From NCBI RefSeq assembly GCF_964340395.1, contig NC_135552.1:26590681-26654680 (forward strand): a DNA stretch of 64,000 bases. Direction: 5' to 3'. Positions 12,301 to 27,300 of this stretch are shown here, piece by piece; positions within the stretch are counted from its first letter, which is position 1; the number at the start of each line of letters is the position of its first letter. Under the pieces are notes generated by a model that worked only from the letters and a program-made list of their open reading frames with translations, was not told the DNA's origin and ran no database searches. The stretch is from Glandiceps talaboti. Its lineage: Eukaryota > Hemichordata > Enteropneusta > Spengelidae. The position numbers and the translations under genes are program-made.

Positions 12301-15300
12301 GAACCTACTCATCCACTGACTACAACAAGCAAGGCACCAGTAAGAACAACAGCTCCTATCACACCACCTTACTTTGAACATAGCACAGTGGCAAATGGTG
12401 AGTCTACATCGGTCAATTTCATTCCATAATCAAACCGACTCACTTGTAAAGTTGTCATAAAGATTCCAGCAGATGCCATAAAAGTGCAGCAAACATGACA
12501 GGCATTATTTGAAGTTGCTCAATAAAGTCACCTTACAATACAATACAATACAATACAATACAATACAATACAATACAATACAATACAATACAATACAATA
12601 CAATGCAATGTAATGCAATGCAATGCAATACAGATAGATAAATATTTAATAAACATTACGGTTCTATCATTTGTTGCTTGTTAATTTCAATGTCACTTTC
12701 CTCTGCACTATCTATTCAACATCTTGCATTATGATACGTTCTGTTCACAGCTGTCTGTCAGTTCTACCCCAACATGAGCCCAGTGGAACTGCCTTTGAAG
12801 GATGCTACTGCATCAAGCTTCATTGAAAATAAAGGACCCGAAAATGTTCTGGAAGGAAACGCATGGACTGCAGACAGTTCTACTGAAGATGTTTCCTGGT
12901 TACAACTGGAACTCAAATCACCAAGCGAAGTGGTTGAGGTGGAGACCACTGGATTGGTTACAGAAAATGGCAACGAGCTGGTAACAGCTTACACCATTGA
13001 TGTCTCTTCTGATGGTGAAACATTCTATAGACTGAATGCTCAAGAAGCAACCCAGCTACAACAGGGCAAACCATTACAGGAACTCATTAAAGACCCTGTT
13101 ACCCCTGCTCAGGTACTCCAATGCTTATCATTCTCACATTTCGCTGTCTTCAATCATCTTATACTGAAAGATCCAACTCACATCTGTATAGGGCTTTCGA
13201 AATATGTAACAATGTTAACCTCAGATGCTTTTAGATTATTTTAACCCATCAGACATACATGGCCTTATGTTTAACTATCAAATACAAGTTAAAATATATC
13301 AAACTCTTAGTTCAGTATCCATGCCATGCCCTCCACTGCCTTTGTATATCATTCTGAATCGTGTTGTCTTTCCTTTCTTCTTATCCAAGATCTTCACAGG
13401 TAATCAAGATGCAACCACACCAAGGACAAACCAAGTCAGTGTCCCGGCATCTTTAGGACTTGTCAGGTTCCTGGTTATAGCCCCTCTTCAGTACGCCAGT
13501 TCTGCTACACTGTCAGTGACTGTCAGAGGATGCATGCAGGGTAAGAAAAGTTGATATCTCAGTAAAAACAAGTCTTTTTAAGTACCAATACACGAATGAT
13601 GAACCATAGCTAGCTGCAACACTTGTCAATCCGTGGACACTGCTTTCAATTACAGCAGCACTTAATCACACAAAGGTATATGCAATGGGCATCCGCAATA
13701 ACATCTATGCAAAGGTGATATGAACTCTCAACACCATATGGCATTAAACTAACAGACATGTACCAACCCCAAGACCAACATTAGCAACACCAATGTGCAT
13801 GTGCTTTCTACATCAGTATACAAATGCACTACCCTTTGGCAGTGGATGATTTCCATAACATTTATTTACCTTTGCTCTTCTTCCAGCTGTTTCAACGACT
13901 GCCCCAGTAATTTCAACCTCTCAACCATTAGTATCAACTTCAAGTCCAATCACAAGCAGTGTTCCGATCATAACTACTACTTCACCTGTCCTCTCTACAT
14001 CAACACCAGTTCTGACGACAAGCCAAGCACTTTTCACAACTGAAGAACAATATTCAACAACATCGCCGGTTGTGCCTACTACATCACCTGTGCCTTCAAC
14101 CACTCTGCCCATTATTACTACGACGAGACCAATTGTCACCAGTGCTGTAAGCAGTACAACAGAAGTGGAATTGTCTACATCTGCTCCGCTTATTTCAACA
14201 ACAGCACCAACGTTATCTACTACAGCACCAGTCACCACTTCAGCTGCTCTTCAAACTACAACACAAGCCCTATCCACATCATCTCCAATCATATCAACAA
14301 CTGCACCAGTTATAACAACAAGTGCACCTGCTGTCACTACAAGTGTTCCCATCATCTCAACATCAGCACCTATTCCAACAACGGTAGGAGAGATTGGTAC
14401 ATCAGAACAACAGCTGTCGACCTCAGTGCCAGTGGTGTCAACTACATCTCCTCTAACCACCTCCATTGCCAGGCTGACTACAAGTGCACCCATTATGTCA
14501 ACCTCAGTACCTTCTACAAGTGCTCCTATCTACTCAACATCAGTTCCAGCTGTGACTACAAGTCAACCAGCAAGCACGTCAGTGCCACTATCGACCACTT
14601 CTGCACCTGTGCCATCTACAACACTACCATCTGTAACAACCCTGCCAACGGAAAGCACAAGTGTTGTCATCGAAACCACTGAAGCCTTACTTCAATCAAC
14701 AACTCTTCCGGGTAAGTCTGGCCTACATCTTTGCCATACGACACCTCCTTTAGTACAGCCATACCAACTGATTCACGTGTTAAGGGCAGATTCTATGATG
14801 TTAACGTTTCACCATCAACACTATCATATACACTCGTACACTTGCCATTTGAATTTGTCATTATTAGGGCTGCAACTTCAGTCTTCCTCCTTTCCTCTGT
14901 TGACTACAATACATTTCAAAAAGGACGACTCCACTAGCTGATTTGTATGTCAAGAATTTACTTAGCATAAGCAAACATTGAATAGCGCACATGATAACAT
15001 ATAGTTCAAACGAGTTTTAAGACTCCTCCCTTCGTCAACAATATTACTTGTATCATATGTCTGTGGGATTTCATTAACATTTACTTACTCATTTGAATAG
15101 GCACATCACCACTGCCTGAACCTACTCATCCACTGACTACAACAAGCAAGGCACCAGTAAGAACAACAGCTCCTATCACACCACCTTACTTTGAACATAG
15201 CACAGTGGCAAATGGTGAGTCTACATCGGTCAATTTCATTCCATAATCAAACCGACTCACTTGTAAAGTTGTCATAAAGATTCCAGCAGATGCCATAAAA

Positions 15301-18300
15301 GTGCAGCAAACATGACAGGCATTATTTGAAGTTGCTCAATAAAGTCACCTTACAATACAATACAATACAATACAATACAATACAATACAATACAATACAA
15401 TACAATACAATACAATGCAATGTAATGCAATGCAATGCAATACAGATAGATAAATATTTAATAAACATTACGGTTCTATCATTTGTTGCTTGTTAATTTC
15501 AATGTCACTTTCCTCTGCACTATCTATTCAACATCTTGCATTATGATACGTTCTGTTCACAGCTGTCTGTCAGTTCTACCCCAACATGAGCCCAGTGGAA
15601 CTGCCTTTGAAGGATGCTACTGCATCAAGCTTCATTGAAAATAAAGGACCCGAAAATGTTCTGGAAGGAAACGCATGGACTGCAGACAGTTCTACTGAAG
15701 ATGTTTCCTGGTTACAACTGGAACTCAAATCACCAAGCGAAGTGGTTGAGGTGGAGACCACTGGATTGGTTACAGAAAATGGCAACGAGCTGGTAACAGC
15801 TTACACCATTGATGTCTCTTCTGATGGTGAAACATTCTATAGACTGAATGCTCAAGAAGCAACCCAGCTACAACAGGGCAAACCATTACAGGAACTCATT
15901 AAAGACCCTGTTACCCCTGCTCAGGTACTCCAATGCTTATCATTCTCACATTTCGCTGTCTTCAATCATCTTATACTGAAAGATCCAACTCACATCTGTA
16001 TAGGGCTTTCGAAATATGTAACAATGTTAACCTCAGATGCTTTTAGATTATTTTAACCCATCAGACATACATGGCCTTATGTTTAACTATCAAATACAAG
16101 TTAAAATATATCAAACTCTTAGTTCAGTATCCATGCCATGCCCTCCACTGCCTTTGTATATCATTCTGAATCGTGTTGTCTTTCCTTTCTTCTTATCCAA
16201 GATCTTCACAGGTAATCAAGATGCAACCACACCAAGGACAAACCAAGTCAGTGTCCCGGCATCTTTAGGACTTGTCAGGTTCCTGGTTATAGCCCCTCTT
16301 CAGTACGCCAGTTCTGCTACACTGTCAGTGACTGTCAGAGGATGCATGCAGGGTAAGAAAAGTTGATATCTCAGTAAAAACAAGTCTTTTTAAGTACCAA
16401 TACACGAATGATGAACCATAGCTAGCTGCAACACTTGTCAATCCGTGGACACTGCTTTCAATTACAGCAGCACTTAATCACACAAAGGTATATGCAATGG
16501 GCATCCGCAATAACATCTATGCAAAGGTGATATGAACTCTCAACACCATATGGCATTAAACTAACAGACATGTACCAACCCCAAGACCAACATTAGCAAC
16601 ACCAATGTGCATGTGCTTTCTACATCAGTATACAAATGCACTACCCTTTGGCAGTGGATGATTTCCATAACATTTATTTACCTTTGCTCTTCTTCCAGCT
16701 GTTTCAACGACTGCCCCAGTAATTTCAACCTCTCAACCATTAGTATCAACTTCAAGTCCAATCACAAGCAGTGTTCCGATCATAACTACTACTTCACCTG
16801 TCCTCTCTACATCAACACCAGTTCTGACGACAAGCCAAGCACTTTTCACAACTGAAGAACAATATTCAACAACATCGCCGGTTGTGCCTACTACATCACC
16901 TGTGCCTTCAACCACTCTGCCCATTATTACTACGACGAGACCAATTGTCACCAGTGCTGTAAGCAGTACAACAGAAGTGGAATTGTCTACATCTGCTCCG
17001 CTTATTTCAACAACAGCACCAACGTTATCTACTACAGCACCAGTCACCACTTCAGCTGCTCTTCAAACTACAACACAAGCCCTATCCACATCATCTCCAA
17101 TCATATCAACAACTGCACCAGTTATAACAACAAGTGCACCTGCTGTCACTACAAGTGTTCCCATCATCTCAACATCAGCACCTATTCCAACAACGGTAGG
17201 AGAGATTGGTACATCAGAACAACAGCTGTCGACCTCAGTGCCAGTGGTGTCAACTACATCTCCTCTAACCACCTCCATTGCCAGGCTGACTACAAGTGCA
17301 CCCATTATGTCAACCTCAGTACCTTCTACAAGTGCTCCTATCTACTCAACATCAGTTCCAGCTGTGACTACAAGTCAACCAGCAAGCACGTCAGTGCCAC
17401 TATCGACCACTTCTGCACCTGTGCCATCTACAACACTACCATCTGTAACAACCCTGCCAACGGAAAGCACAAGTGTTGTCATCGAAACCACTGAAGCCTT
17501 ACTTCAATCAACAACTCTTCCGGGTAAGTCTGGCCTACATCTTTGCCATACGACACCTCCTTTAGTACAGCCATACCAACTGATTCACGTGTTAAGGGCA
17601 GATTCTATGATGTTAACGTTTCACCATCAACACTATCATATACACTCGTACACTTGCCATTTGAATTTGTCATTATTAGGGCTGCAACTTCAGTCTTCCT
17701 CCTTTCCTCTGTTGACTACAATACATTTCAAAAAGGACGACTCCACTAGCTGATTTGTATGTCAAGAATTTACTTAGCATAAGCAAACATTGAATAGTGC
17801 ACATGATAACATATAGTTCAAACGAGTTTTAAGACTCCTCCCTTCGTCAACAATATTACTTGTGTCATATGTCTGTGGGATTTCATTAACATTTACTTAC
17901 TCATTTGAATAGGCACATCACCACTGCCTGAACCTACTCATCCACTGACTACAACAAGCAAGGCACCAGTAAGAACAACAGCTCCTATCACACCACCTTA
18001 CTTTGAACATAGCACAGTGGCAAATGGTGAGTCTACATCGGTCAATTTCATTCCATAATCAAACCGACTCACTTGTAAAGTTGTCATAAAGATTCCAGCA
18101 GATGCCATAAAAGTGCAGCAAACATGACAGGCATTATTTGAAGTTGCTCAATAAAGTCACAATACAATACAATACAATACAATACAATACAATACAATAC
18201 AATACAATACAATACAATACAATACAATACAATACAATACAATACAATACAATACAATGCAATACAATGCAATACAATACAGATAGATAAATATTTAATA

Positions 18301-21300
18301 AACATTACGGTTCTATCATCAATGTCACTTTCCTCTGCACTATCTATTCAACATCTTGCATTATGATACGTTCTGTTCACAGCTGTCTGTCAGTTCTACC
18401 CCAACATGAGCCCAGTGGAACTGCCTTTGAAGGATGCTACTGCATCAAGCTTCATTGAAAATAAAGGACCCGAAAATGTTCTGGAAGGAAACGCATGGAC
18501 TGCAGACAGTTCTACTGAAGATGTTTCCTGGTTACAACTGGAACTCAAATCACCAAGCGAAATGGTTGAGGTGGAGACCACTGGATTGGTTACAGAAAAT
18601 GGAAACGAGCTGGTAACAGCTTACACCATTGATGTCTCTTCTGATGGTGAAACATACTATAGACTGAATGCTCAAGAAGCAACCCAGCTACAACAGGGCA
18701 AACCATTACAGGAACTCATTAAAGACCCTGTTACCCCTGCTCAGGTACTCAAATGCTTATCATTCTCACATTTCACTGTCTTCAATCATCTTATACTGAA
18801 AGATCCAACTCACATCTGTATAGGGCTTTCGAAATATGTAACAATGTTAACCTCAGATGCTTTTAGATTATTTTAACCCATCAGTCAAGCATGGCCTTAT
18901 GTTTAACTATCAAATACAAGTTAAAATATATCAAACTCTTAGTTCAGTATCCATGCCATGCCCTCCACTGCCTTTGTATATCATTCTGAATCGTGTTGTC
19001 TTTCCTTTCTTCTTATCCAAGATCTTCACAGGTAATCAAGATGCAACCACACCAAGGACAAACCAAGTCAGTGTCCCGGCATCTTTAGGACTTGTCAGGT
19101 TCCTGGTTATAGCCCCTCTTCAGTACGCCAGTTCTGCTACACTGTCAGTGACTGTCAGAGGATGCATGCAGGGTAAGAAAAGTTGATATCTCAGTAAAAA
19201 CAAGTCTTTTTAAGTACCAATACACGAATGATGAACCATAGCTAGCTGCAACACTTGTCAATCCGTGGACACTGCTTTGAATTACAGCAGCACTTAATCA
19301 CACAAAGGTATATGCAATGGGCATCCGCAATAACATCTATGCAAAGGTGATATGAACTCTCAACACCATATGGCATTAAACTAACAGACATGTAGCAACC
19401 CCAAGACCAACATTAGCAACACCAATGTGCATGTGCTTTCTACATCAGTATACAAATGCACTACCCTTTGGCAGTGGATGATTTCCATAACATTTATTTA
19501 CCTTTGCTCTTCTTCCAGCTGTTTCAACGACTGCCCCAGTAATTTCAACCTCTCAACCATTAGTATCAACTTCAAGTCCAATCACAAGCAGTGTTCCGAT
19601 CATAACTACTACTTCACCTGTCCTCTCTACATCAACACCAGTTCTGACGACAAGCCAAGCACTTTTTACAACTGAAGAACAATATTCAACAACATCGCCG
19701 GTTGTGCCTACTACATCACCTGTGCCTTCAACCACTCTGCCCATTATTACTACGACGAGACCAATTGTCACCAGTGCTGTAAGCAGTACAACAGAAGTGG
19801 AATTGTCTACATCTGCTCCGCTTATTTCAACAACAGCACCAGCATTATCTACTACAGCACCAGTCACCACTTCAGCTGCTCTTCAAACTACAACACAAGC
19901 CCTATCCACATCATCTCCAATCATATCAACAACTGCACCAGTTATAACAACAAGTGCACCTGCTGTCACTACAAGTGTTCCCATCATCTCAACATCAGCA
20001 CCTATTCCAACAACGGTAGGAGAGATTGGTACATCAGAACAACAGCTGTCGACCTCAGTGCCAGTGGTGTCAACTACATCTCCTCTAACCACCTCCATTG
20101 CCAGGCTGACTACAAGTGCACCCATTATGTCAACCTCAGTACCTTCTACAAGTGCTCCTCTCTACTCAACATCAGTTCCAGCTGTGACTACAAGTCAACC
20201 AGCAAGCACGTCAGTGCCACTATCGACCACTTCTGCACCTGTGCCATCTACAACACTACCATCTGTAACAACCCTGCCAACGGAAAGCACAAGTGTTGTC
20301 ATCGAAACCACTGAAGCCTTACTTCAATCAACAACTCTTCCGGGTAAGTCTGGCCTACATCTTTGCCATACGACACCTCCTTTAGTACAGCCATACCAAC
20401 TGATTCACGTGTTAAGGGCAGATTCTATGATGTTAACGTTTCACCATCAACACTATCATATACACTCGTACACTTGCCATTTGAATTTGTCATTATTAGG
20501 GCTGCAACTTCAGTCTTCCTCCTTTCCTCTGTTGACTACAATACATTTCAAAAAGGACGACTCCACTAGCTGATTTGTATGTCAAGAATTTACTTAGCAT
20601 AAGCAAACATTGAATAGTGCACATGATAACATATAGTTCAAACGAGTTTTAAGACTCCTCCCTTCGTCAGCATTATTACTTGTGTCATATGTCTGTGGGA
20701 TTTCGTTAACATTTACTTACTCATTTGAATAGGCACATCACCACTGCCTGAACCTACTCATCCACTGACTACAACAAGCAAGGCACCAGTAAGAACAACA
20801 GCTCCTATCACACCACCTTACTTTGAACATAGCACAGTGGCAAATGGTGAGTCTACATCGGTCAATTTCATTCCATAATCAAACCGACTCACTTGTAAAG
20901 TTGTCATAAAGATTCCAGCAGATGCCATAAAAGTGCAGCAAACATGACAGGCATTATTTGAAGTTGCTCAATAAAGTCACCTTACAATACAATACAATAC
21001 AATACAATACAATACAATACAATACAATACAATACAATACAATACAATACAATACAGACAGATAAATATTTAATAAACATTACGGTTCTATCATTTGATG
21101 CTTGTTTAATTTCAATGTCACTTTCCTCTGCACTATCTATTCAACATCTTGCATTATGATACGTTCTGTTCACAGCTGTCTGTCAGTTCTACCCCAACAT
21201 GAGCCCAGTGGAACTACCTTTGAAGGATGCTACTGCATCAAGCTTCATTGAAAATAAAGGACCCGAAAATGTTCTGGAAGGAAACGCATGGACTGCAGAC

Positions 21301-24300
21301 AGTTCTACTGAAGATGTTTCCTGGTTACAACTGGAACTCAAATCACCAAGCGAAATGGTTGAGGTGGAAACCACTGGATTGGTTACAGAAAATGGAAACG
21401 AGCTGGTAACAGCTTACACCATTGATGTCTCTTCTGATGGTGAAACATACTATAGACTGAATGCTCAAGAAGCAACCCAGCTACAACAGGGCAAACCATT
21501 ACAGGAACTCATTAAAGACCCTGTTACCCCTGCTCAGGTACTCAAATGCTTATCATTCTCACATTTCACTGTCTTCAATCATCTTATACTGAAAGATCCA
21601 ACTCACATCTGTATAGGGCCTTCGAAATATGTAACAATGTTAACCTCAGATGCTTTTAGATTAACCCATCAGTCAAGCATGGCCTTATGTTTAACTATCA
21701 AATACAAGTTAAAATATATCAAACTCTTAGTTCGGTATCCATGCCATGCCCTCCACTGCCTTTGTATATCATTCTGAATCGTGTTGTCTTTCCTTTCTTC
21801 TTATCCAAGATCTTCACAGGTAATCAAGATGCAACCACACCAAGGACAAACCAAGTCAGTGTCCCGGCATCTTTAGGACTTGTCAGGTTCCTGGTTATAG
21901 CCCCTCTTCAGTACGCCAGTTCTGCTACACTGTCAGTGACTGTCAGAGGATGCATGCAGGGTAAGAAAAGTTGATATCTCAGTAAAAACAAGTCTTTTTA
22001 AGTACCAATACACGAATGATGAACCATAGCTAGCTGCAACACTTGTCAATCCGTGGACACTGCTTTGAATTACAGCAGCACTTAATCACACAAAGGTATA
22101 TGCAATGGGCATCCGCAATAACATCTATGCAAAGGTGATATGAACTCTCAACACCATATGGCATTAAACTAACAGGCATGTAGCAACCCCAAGACCAACA
22201 TTAGCAACACCAATGTGCATGTGCTTTCTACATCAGTATACAAATGCACTACCCTTTGGCAGTGGATGATTTCCATAACATTTATTTACCTTTGTTCTTC
22301 TTCCAGCTGTTTCAACGACTGCCCCAGTAATTTCAACCTCTCAACCATTAGTATCAACTTCAAGTCCAATCACAAGCAGTGTTCCGATCATAACTACTAC
22401 TTCACCTGTCCTCTCTACATCAACACCAGTTCTGACGACAAGCCAAGCACTTTTTACAACTGAAGAACAATATTCAACAACATCGCCGGTTGTGCCTACT
22501 ACATCACCTGTGCCTTCAACCACTCTGCCCATTATTACTACGACGAGACCAATTGTCACCAGTGCTGTAAGCAGTACAACAGAAGTGGAATTGTCTACAT
22601 CTGCTCCGCTTATTTCAACAACAGCACCAGCATTATCTACTACAGCACCAGTCACCACTTCAGCTGCTCTTCAAACTACAACACAAGCCCTATCCACATC
22701 ATCTCCAATCATATCAACAACTGCACCAGTTATAACAACAAGTGCACCTGCTGTCACTACAAGTGTTCCCATCATCTCAACATCAGCACCTATTCCAACA
22801 ACGGTAGGAGAGATTGGTACATCAGAACAACAGCTGTCGACCTCAGTGCCAGTGGTGTCAACTACATCTCCTCTAACCACCTCCATTGCCAGGCTGACTA
22901 CAAGTGCACCCATTATGTCAACCTCAGTACCTTCTACAAGTGCTCCTATCTACTCAACATCAGTTCCAGCTGTGACTACAAGTCAACCAGCAAGCACGTC
23001 AGTGCCACTATCGACCACTTCTGCACCTGTGCCATCGACAACACTACCATCTGTAACAACCCTGCCAACGGAAAGCACAAGTGTTGTCATCGAAACCACT
23101 GAAGCCTTACTTCAATCAACAACTCTTCCGGGTAAGTCTGGCCTACATCTTTGCCATACGACACCTCCTTTAGTACAGCCATACCAACTGATTCACGTGT
23201 TAAGGGCAGATTCTATGATGTTAACGTTTCACCATCAACACTATCATATACACTCGTACACTTGCCATTTGAATTTGTCATTATTAGGGCTGCAACTTCA
23301 GTCTTCCTCCATTCCTCTGTTGACTACAATACATTTCAGAAAGGACGACTCCACTAGCTGATTTGTATGTCAAGAATTTACTTAGCATAAGCAAACATTG
23401 AATAGTGCACATGATAACATATAGTTCAAACGAGTTTTAAGACTCCTCCCTTCGTCAACAATATTACTTGTGTCATATGTCTGTGGGATTTCATTAACAT
23501 TTACTTACTCATTTGAATAGGCACATCACCACTGCCTGAACCTACTCATCCACTGACTACAACAAGCAAGGCACCAGTAAGAACAACAGCTCCTATCACA
23601 CCACCTTACTTTGAACATAGCACAGTGGCAAATGGTGAGTCTACATCGGTCAATTTCATTCCATAATCAAACCGACTCACTTGTAAAGTTGTCATAAAGA
23701 TTCCAGCAGATGCCATAAAAGTGCAGCAAACATGACAGGCATTATTTGAAGTTGCTCAATAAAGTCACCTTACAATACAATACAATACAATACAATACAA
23801 TACAATACAATACAATACAATACAATACAATACAATACAATACAATAAAATAAAATAAAATAAAATAAAATAAAATAAAATAAAATACAATACAATACAA
23901 TACAGATAGATAAATATTTAATAAACATTACGGTTCTATCATTTGATGCTTGTTTAATTTCAATGTCACTTTCCTCTGCACTATCTATTCAACATCTTGC
24001 ATTATGATACGTTCTGTTCACAGCTGTCTGTCAGTTCTACCCCAACATGAGCCCAGTGGAACTACCTTTGAAGGATGCTACTGCATCAAGCTTCATTGAA
24101 AATAAAGGACCCGAAAATGTTCTGGAAGGAAACGCATGGACTGCAGACAGTTCTACTGAAGATGTTTCCTGGTTACAACTGGAACTCAAATCACCAAGCG
24201 AAATGGTTGAGGTGGAGACCACTGGATTGGTTACAGAAAATGGAAACGAGCTGGTAACAGCTTACACCATTGATGTCTCTTCTGATGGTGAAACATACTA

Positions 24301-27300
24301 TAGACTGAATGCTCAAGAAGCAACCCAGCTACAACAGGGCAAACCATTACAGGAACTCATTAAAGACCCTGTTACCCCTGCTCAGGTACTCAAATGCTTA
24401 TCATTCTCACATTTCACTGTCTTCAATCATCTTATACTGAAAGAACCAACTCACATCTGTAAAGGGCTTTCGAAATATGTAACAATGTTAACCTCAGATG
24501 CTTTTAGATTATTTTAACCCATCAGACATACATGGACTTATGTTTAACTATCAAATACAAGTTAAAATATATCAAACTCTTAGTTCAGTATCCATGCCAT
24601 GCCCTCCACTGCCTTTGTATATCATTCTGAATCGTGTTGTCTTTCCTTTCTTCTTATCCAAGATCTTCACAGGTAATCAAGATGCAACCACACCAAGGAC
24701 AAACCAAGTCAGTGTCCCGGCATCTTTAGGACTTGTCAGGTTCCTGGTTATAGCCCCTCTTCAGTACGCCAGTTCTGCTACACTGTCAGTGACTGTCAGA
24801 GGATGCATGCAGGGTAAGAAAAGTTGATATCTCAGTAAAAACAAGTCTTTTTAAGTACCAATACACGAATGATGAACCATAGCTAGCTGCAACACTTGTC
24901 AATCCGTGGACACTGCTTTGAATTACAGCAGCACTTAATCACACAAAGGTATATGCAATGGGCATCCGCAATAACAACTATGCAAAGGTGATATGAACTC
25001 TCAACACCATATGGCATTAAACTAACAGGCATGTAGCAACCCCAAGACCAACATTAGCAACACCAATGTGCATGTGCTTTCTACATCAGTATACAAATGC
25101 ACTACCCTTTGGCAGTGGATGATTTCCATAACATTTATTACCTTTGTTCTTCTTCCAGCTGTTTCAACGACTGCCCCAGTAATTTCAACCTCTCAACCAT
25201 TAGTATCAACTTCAAGTCCAATCACAAGTAGTGTTCCGATCATAACTACTACTTCACCTGTCCTCTCTACATCAACACCAGTTCTGACGACAAGCCAAGC
25301 ACTTTTTACAACTGAAGAACAATATTCAACAACATCGCCGGTTGTGCCTACTACATCACCTGTGCCTTCAACCACTCTGCCCATTATTACTACGACGAGA
25401 CCAATTGTCACCAGTGCTGTAAGCAGTACAACAGAAGTGGAATTGTCTACATCTGCTCCGCTTATTTCAACAACAGCACCAACATTATCTACTACAGCTC
25501 CAGTCACCACTTCAGCTGCTCTTCAAACTACAACACAAGCCCTATCCACATCATCTCCAATCATATCAACAACTGCACCAGTTATAACAACAAGTGCACC
25601 TGCTGTCACTACAAGTGTTCCCATCATCTCAACATCAGCACCTATTCCAACAACGGTAGGAGAGATTGGTACATCAGAACAACAGCTGTCGACCTCAGTG
25701 CCAGTGGTGTCAACTACATCTCCTCTAACCACCTCCATTGCCAGGCTGACTACAAGTGCACCCATTATGTCAACCTCAGTACCTTCTACAAGTGCTCCTA
25801 TCTACTCAACATCAGTTCCAGCTGTGACTACAAGTCAACCAGCAAGCACGTCAGTGCCACTATCGACCACTTCTGCACCTGTGCCATCTACAACACTACC
25901 ATCTGTAACAACCCTGCCAACGGAAAGCACAAGTGTTGTCATCGAAACCACTGAAGCCTTACTTCAATCAACAACTCTTCCGGGTAAGTCTGGCCTACAT
26001 CTTTGCCATACGACACCTCCTTTAGTACAGCCATACCAACTGATTCACGTGTTAAGGGCAGATTCTATGATGTTAACGTTTCACCATCAACACTATCATA
26101 TACACTCGTACACTTGCCATTTGAATTTGTCATTATTAGGGCTGCAACTTCAGTCTTCCTCCATTCCTCTGTTGACTACAATACATTTCAGAAAGGACGA
26201 CTCCACTAGCTGATTTGTATGTCAAGAATTTACTTAGCATAAGCAAACATTGAATAGTGCACATGATAACATATAGTTCAAACGAGTTTTAAGACTCCTC
26301 CCTTCGTCAACAATATTACTTGTGTCATATGTCTGTGGGATTTCATTAACATTTACTTACTCATTTGAATAGGCACATCACCACTGCCTGAACCTACTCA
26401 TCCACTGACTACAACAAGCAAGGCACCAGTAAGAACAACAGCTCCTATCACACCACCTTACTTTGAACATAGCACAGTGGCAAATGGTGAGTCTACATCG
26501 GACAATTTCATTCCATAATCAAACCGACTCACTTGTAAAGTTGTCATAAAGATTCCAGCAGATGCCATAAAAGTGCAGCAAACATGACAGGCATTATTTG
26601 AAGTTGCTCAATAAAGTCACCTTACAATACAATACAATACAATACAATACAATACAATACAATACAATACAATACAATACAATACAATACAATAAAATAA
26701 AATAAAATAAAATAAAATAAAATAAAATAAAATAAAATAAAATACAATACAATACAGATAGATAAATATTTAATAAACATTACGGTTCTATCATTTGATG
26801 CTTGTTTAATTTCAATGTCACTTTCCTCTGCACTATCTATTCAACATCTTGCATTATGATACGTTCTGTTCACAGCTGTCTGTCAGTTCTACCCCAACAT
26901 GAGCCCAGTGGAACTACCTTTGAAGGATGCTACTGCATCAAGCTTCATTGAAAATAAAGGACCCGAAAATGTTCTGGAAGGAAACGCATGGACTGCAGAC
27001 AGTTCTACTGAAGATGTTTCCTGGTTACAACTGGAACTCAAATCACCAAGCGAAATGGTTGAGGTGGAGACCACTGGATTGGTTACAGAAAATGGAAACG
27101 AGCTGGTAACAGCTTACACCATTGATGTCTCTTCTGATGGTGAAACATACTATAGACTGAATGCTCAAGAAGCAACCCAGCTACAACAGGGCAAACCATT
27201 ACAGGAACTCATTAAAGACCCTGTTACCCCTGCTCAGGTACTCAAATGCTTATCATTCTCACATTTCACTGTCTTCAATCATCTTATACTGAAAGATCCA

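Noticed and set aside
18084-18305. Frames made of Ile-Gln-Tyr-Asn-Thr, or antisense Tyr-Cys-Ile-Val-Leu and Phe-Ile-Leu-Phe-Tyr, repeats.
   Set aside because: Translations of the (AATAC)n and (AATAA)n microsatellites.
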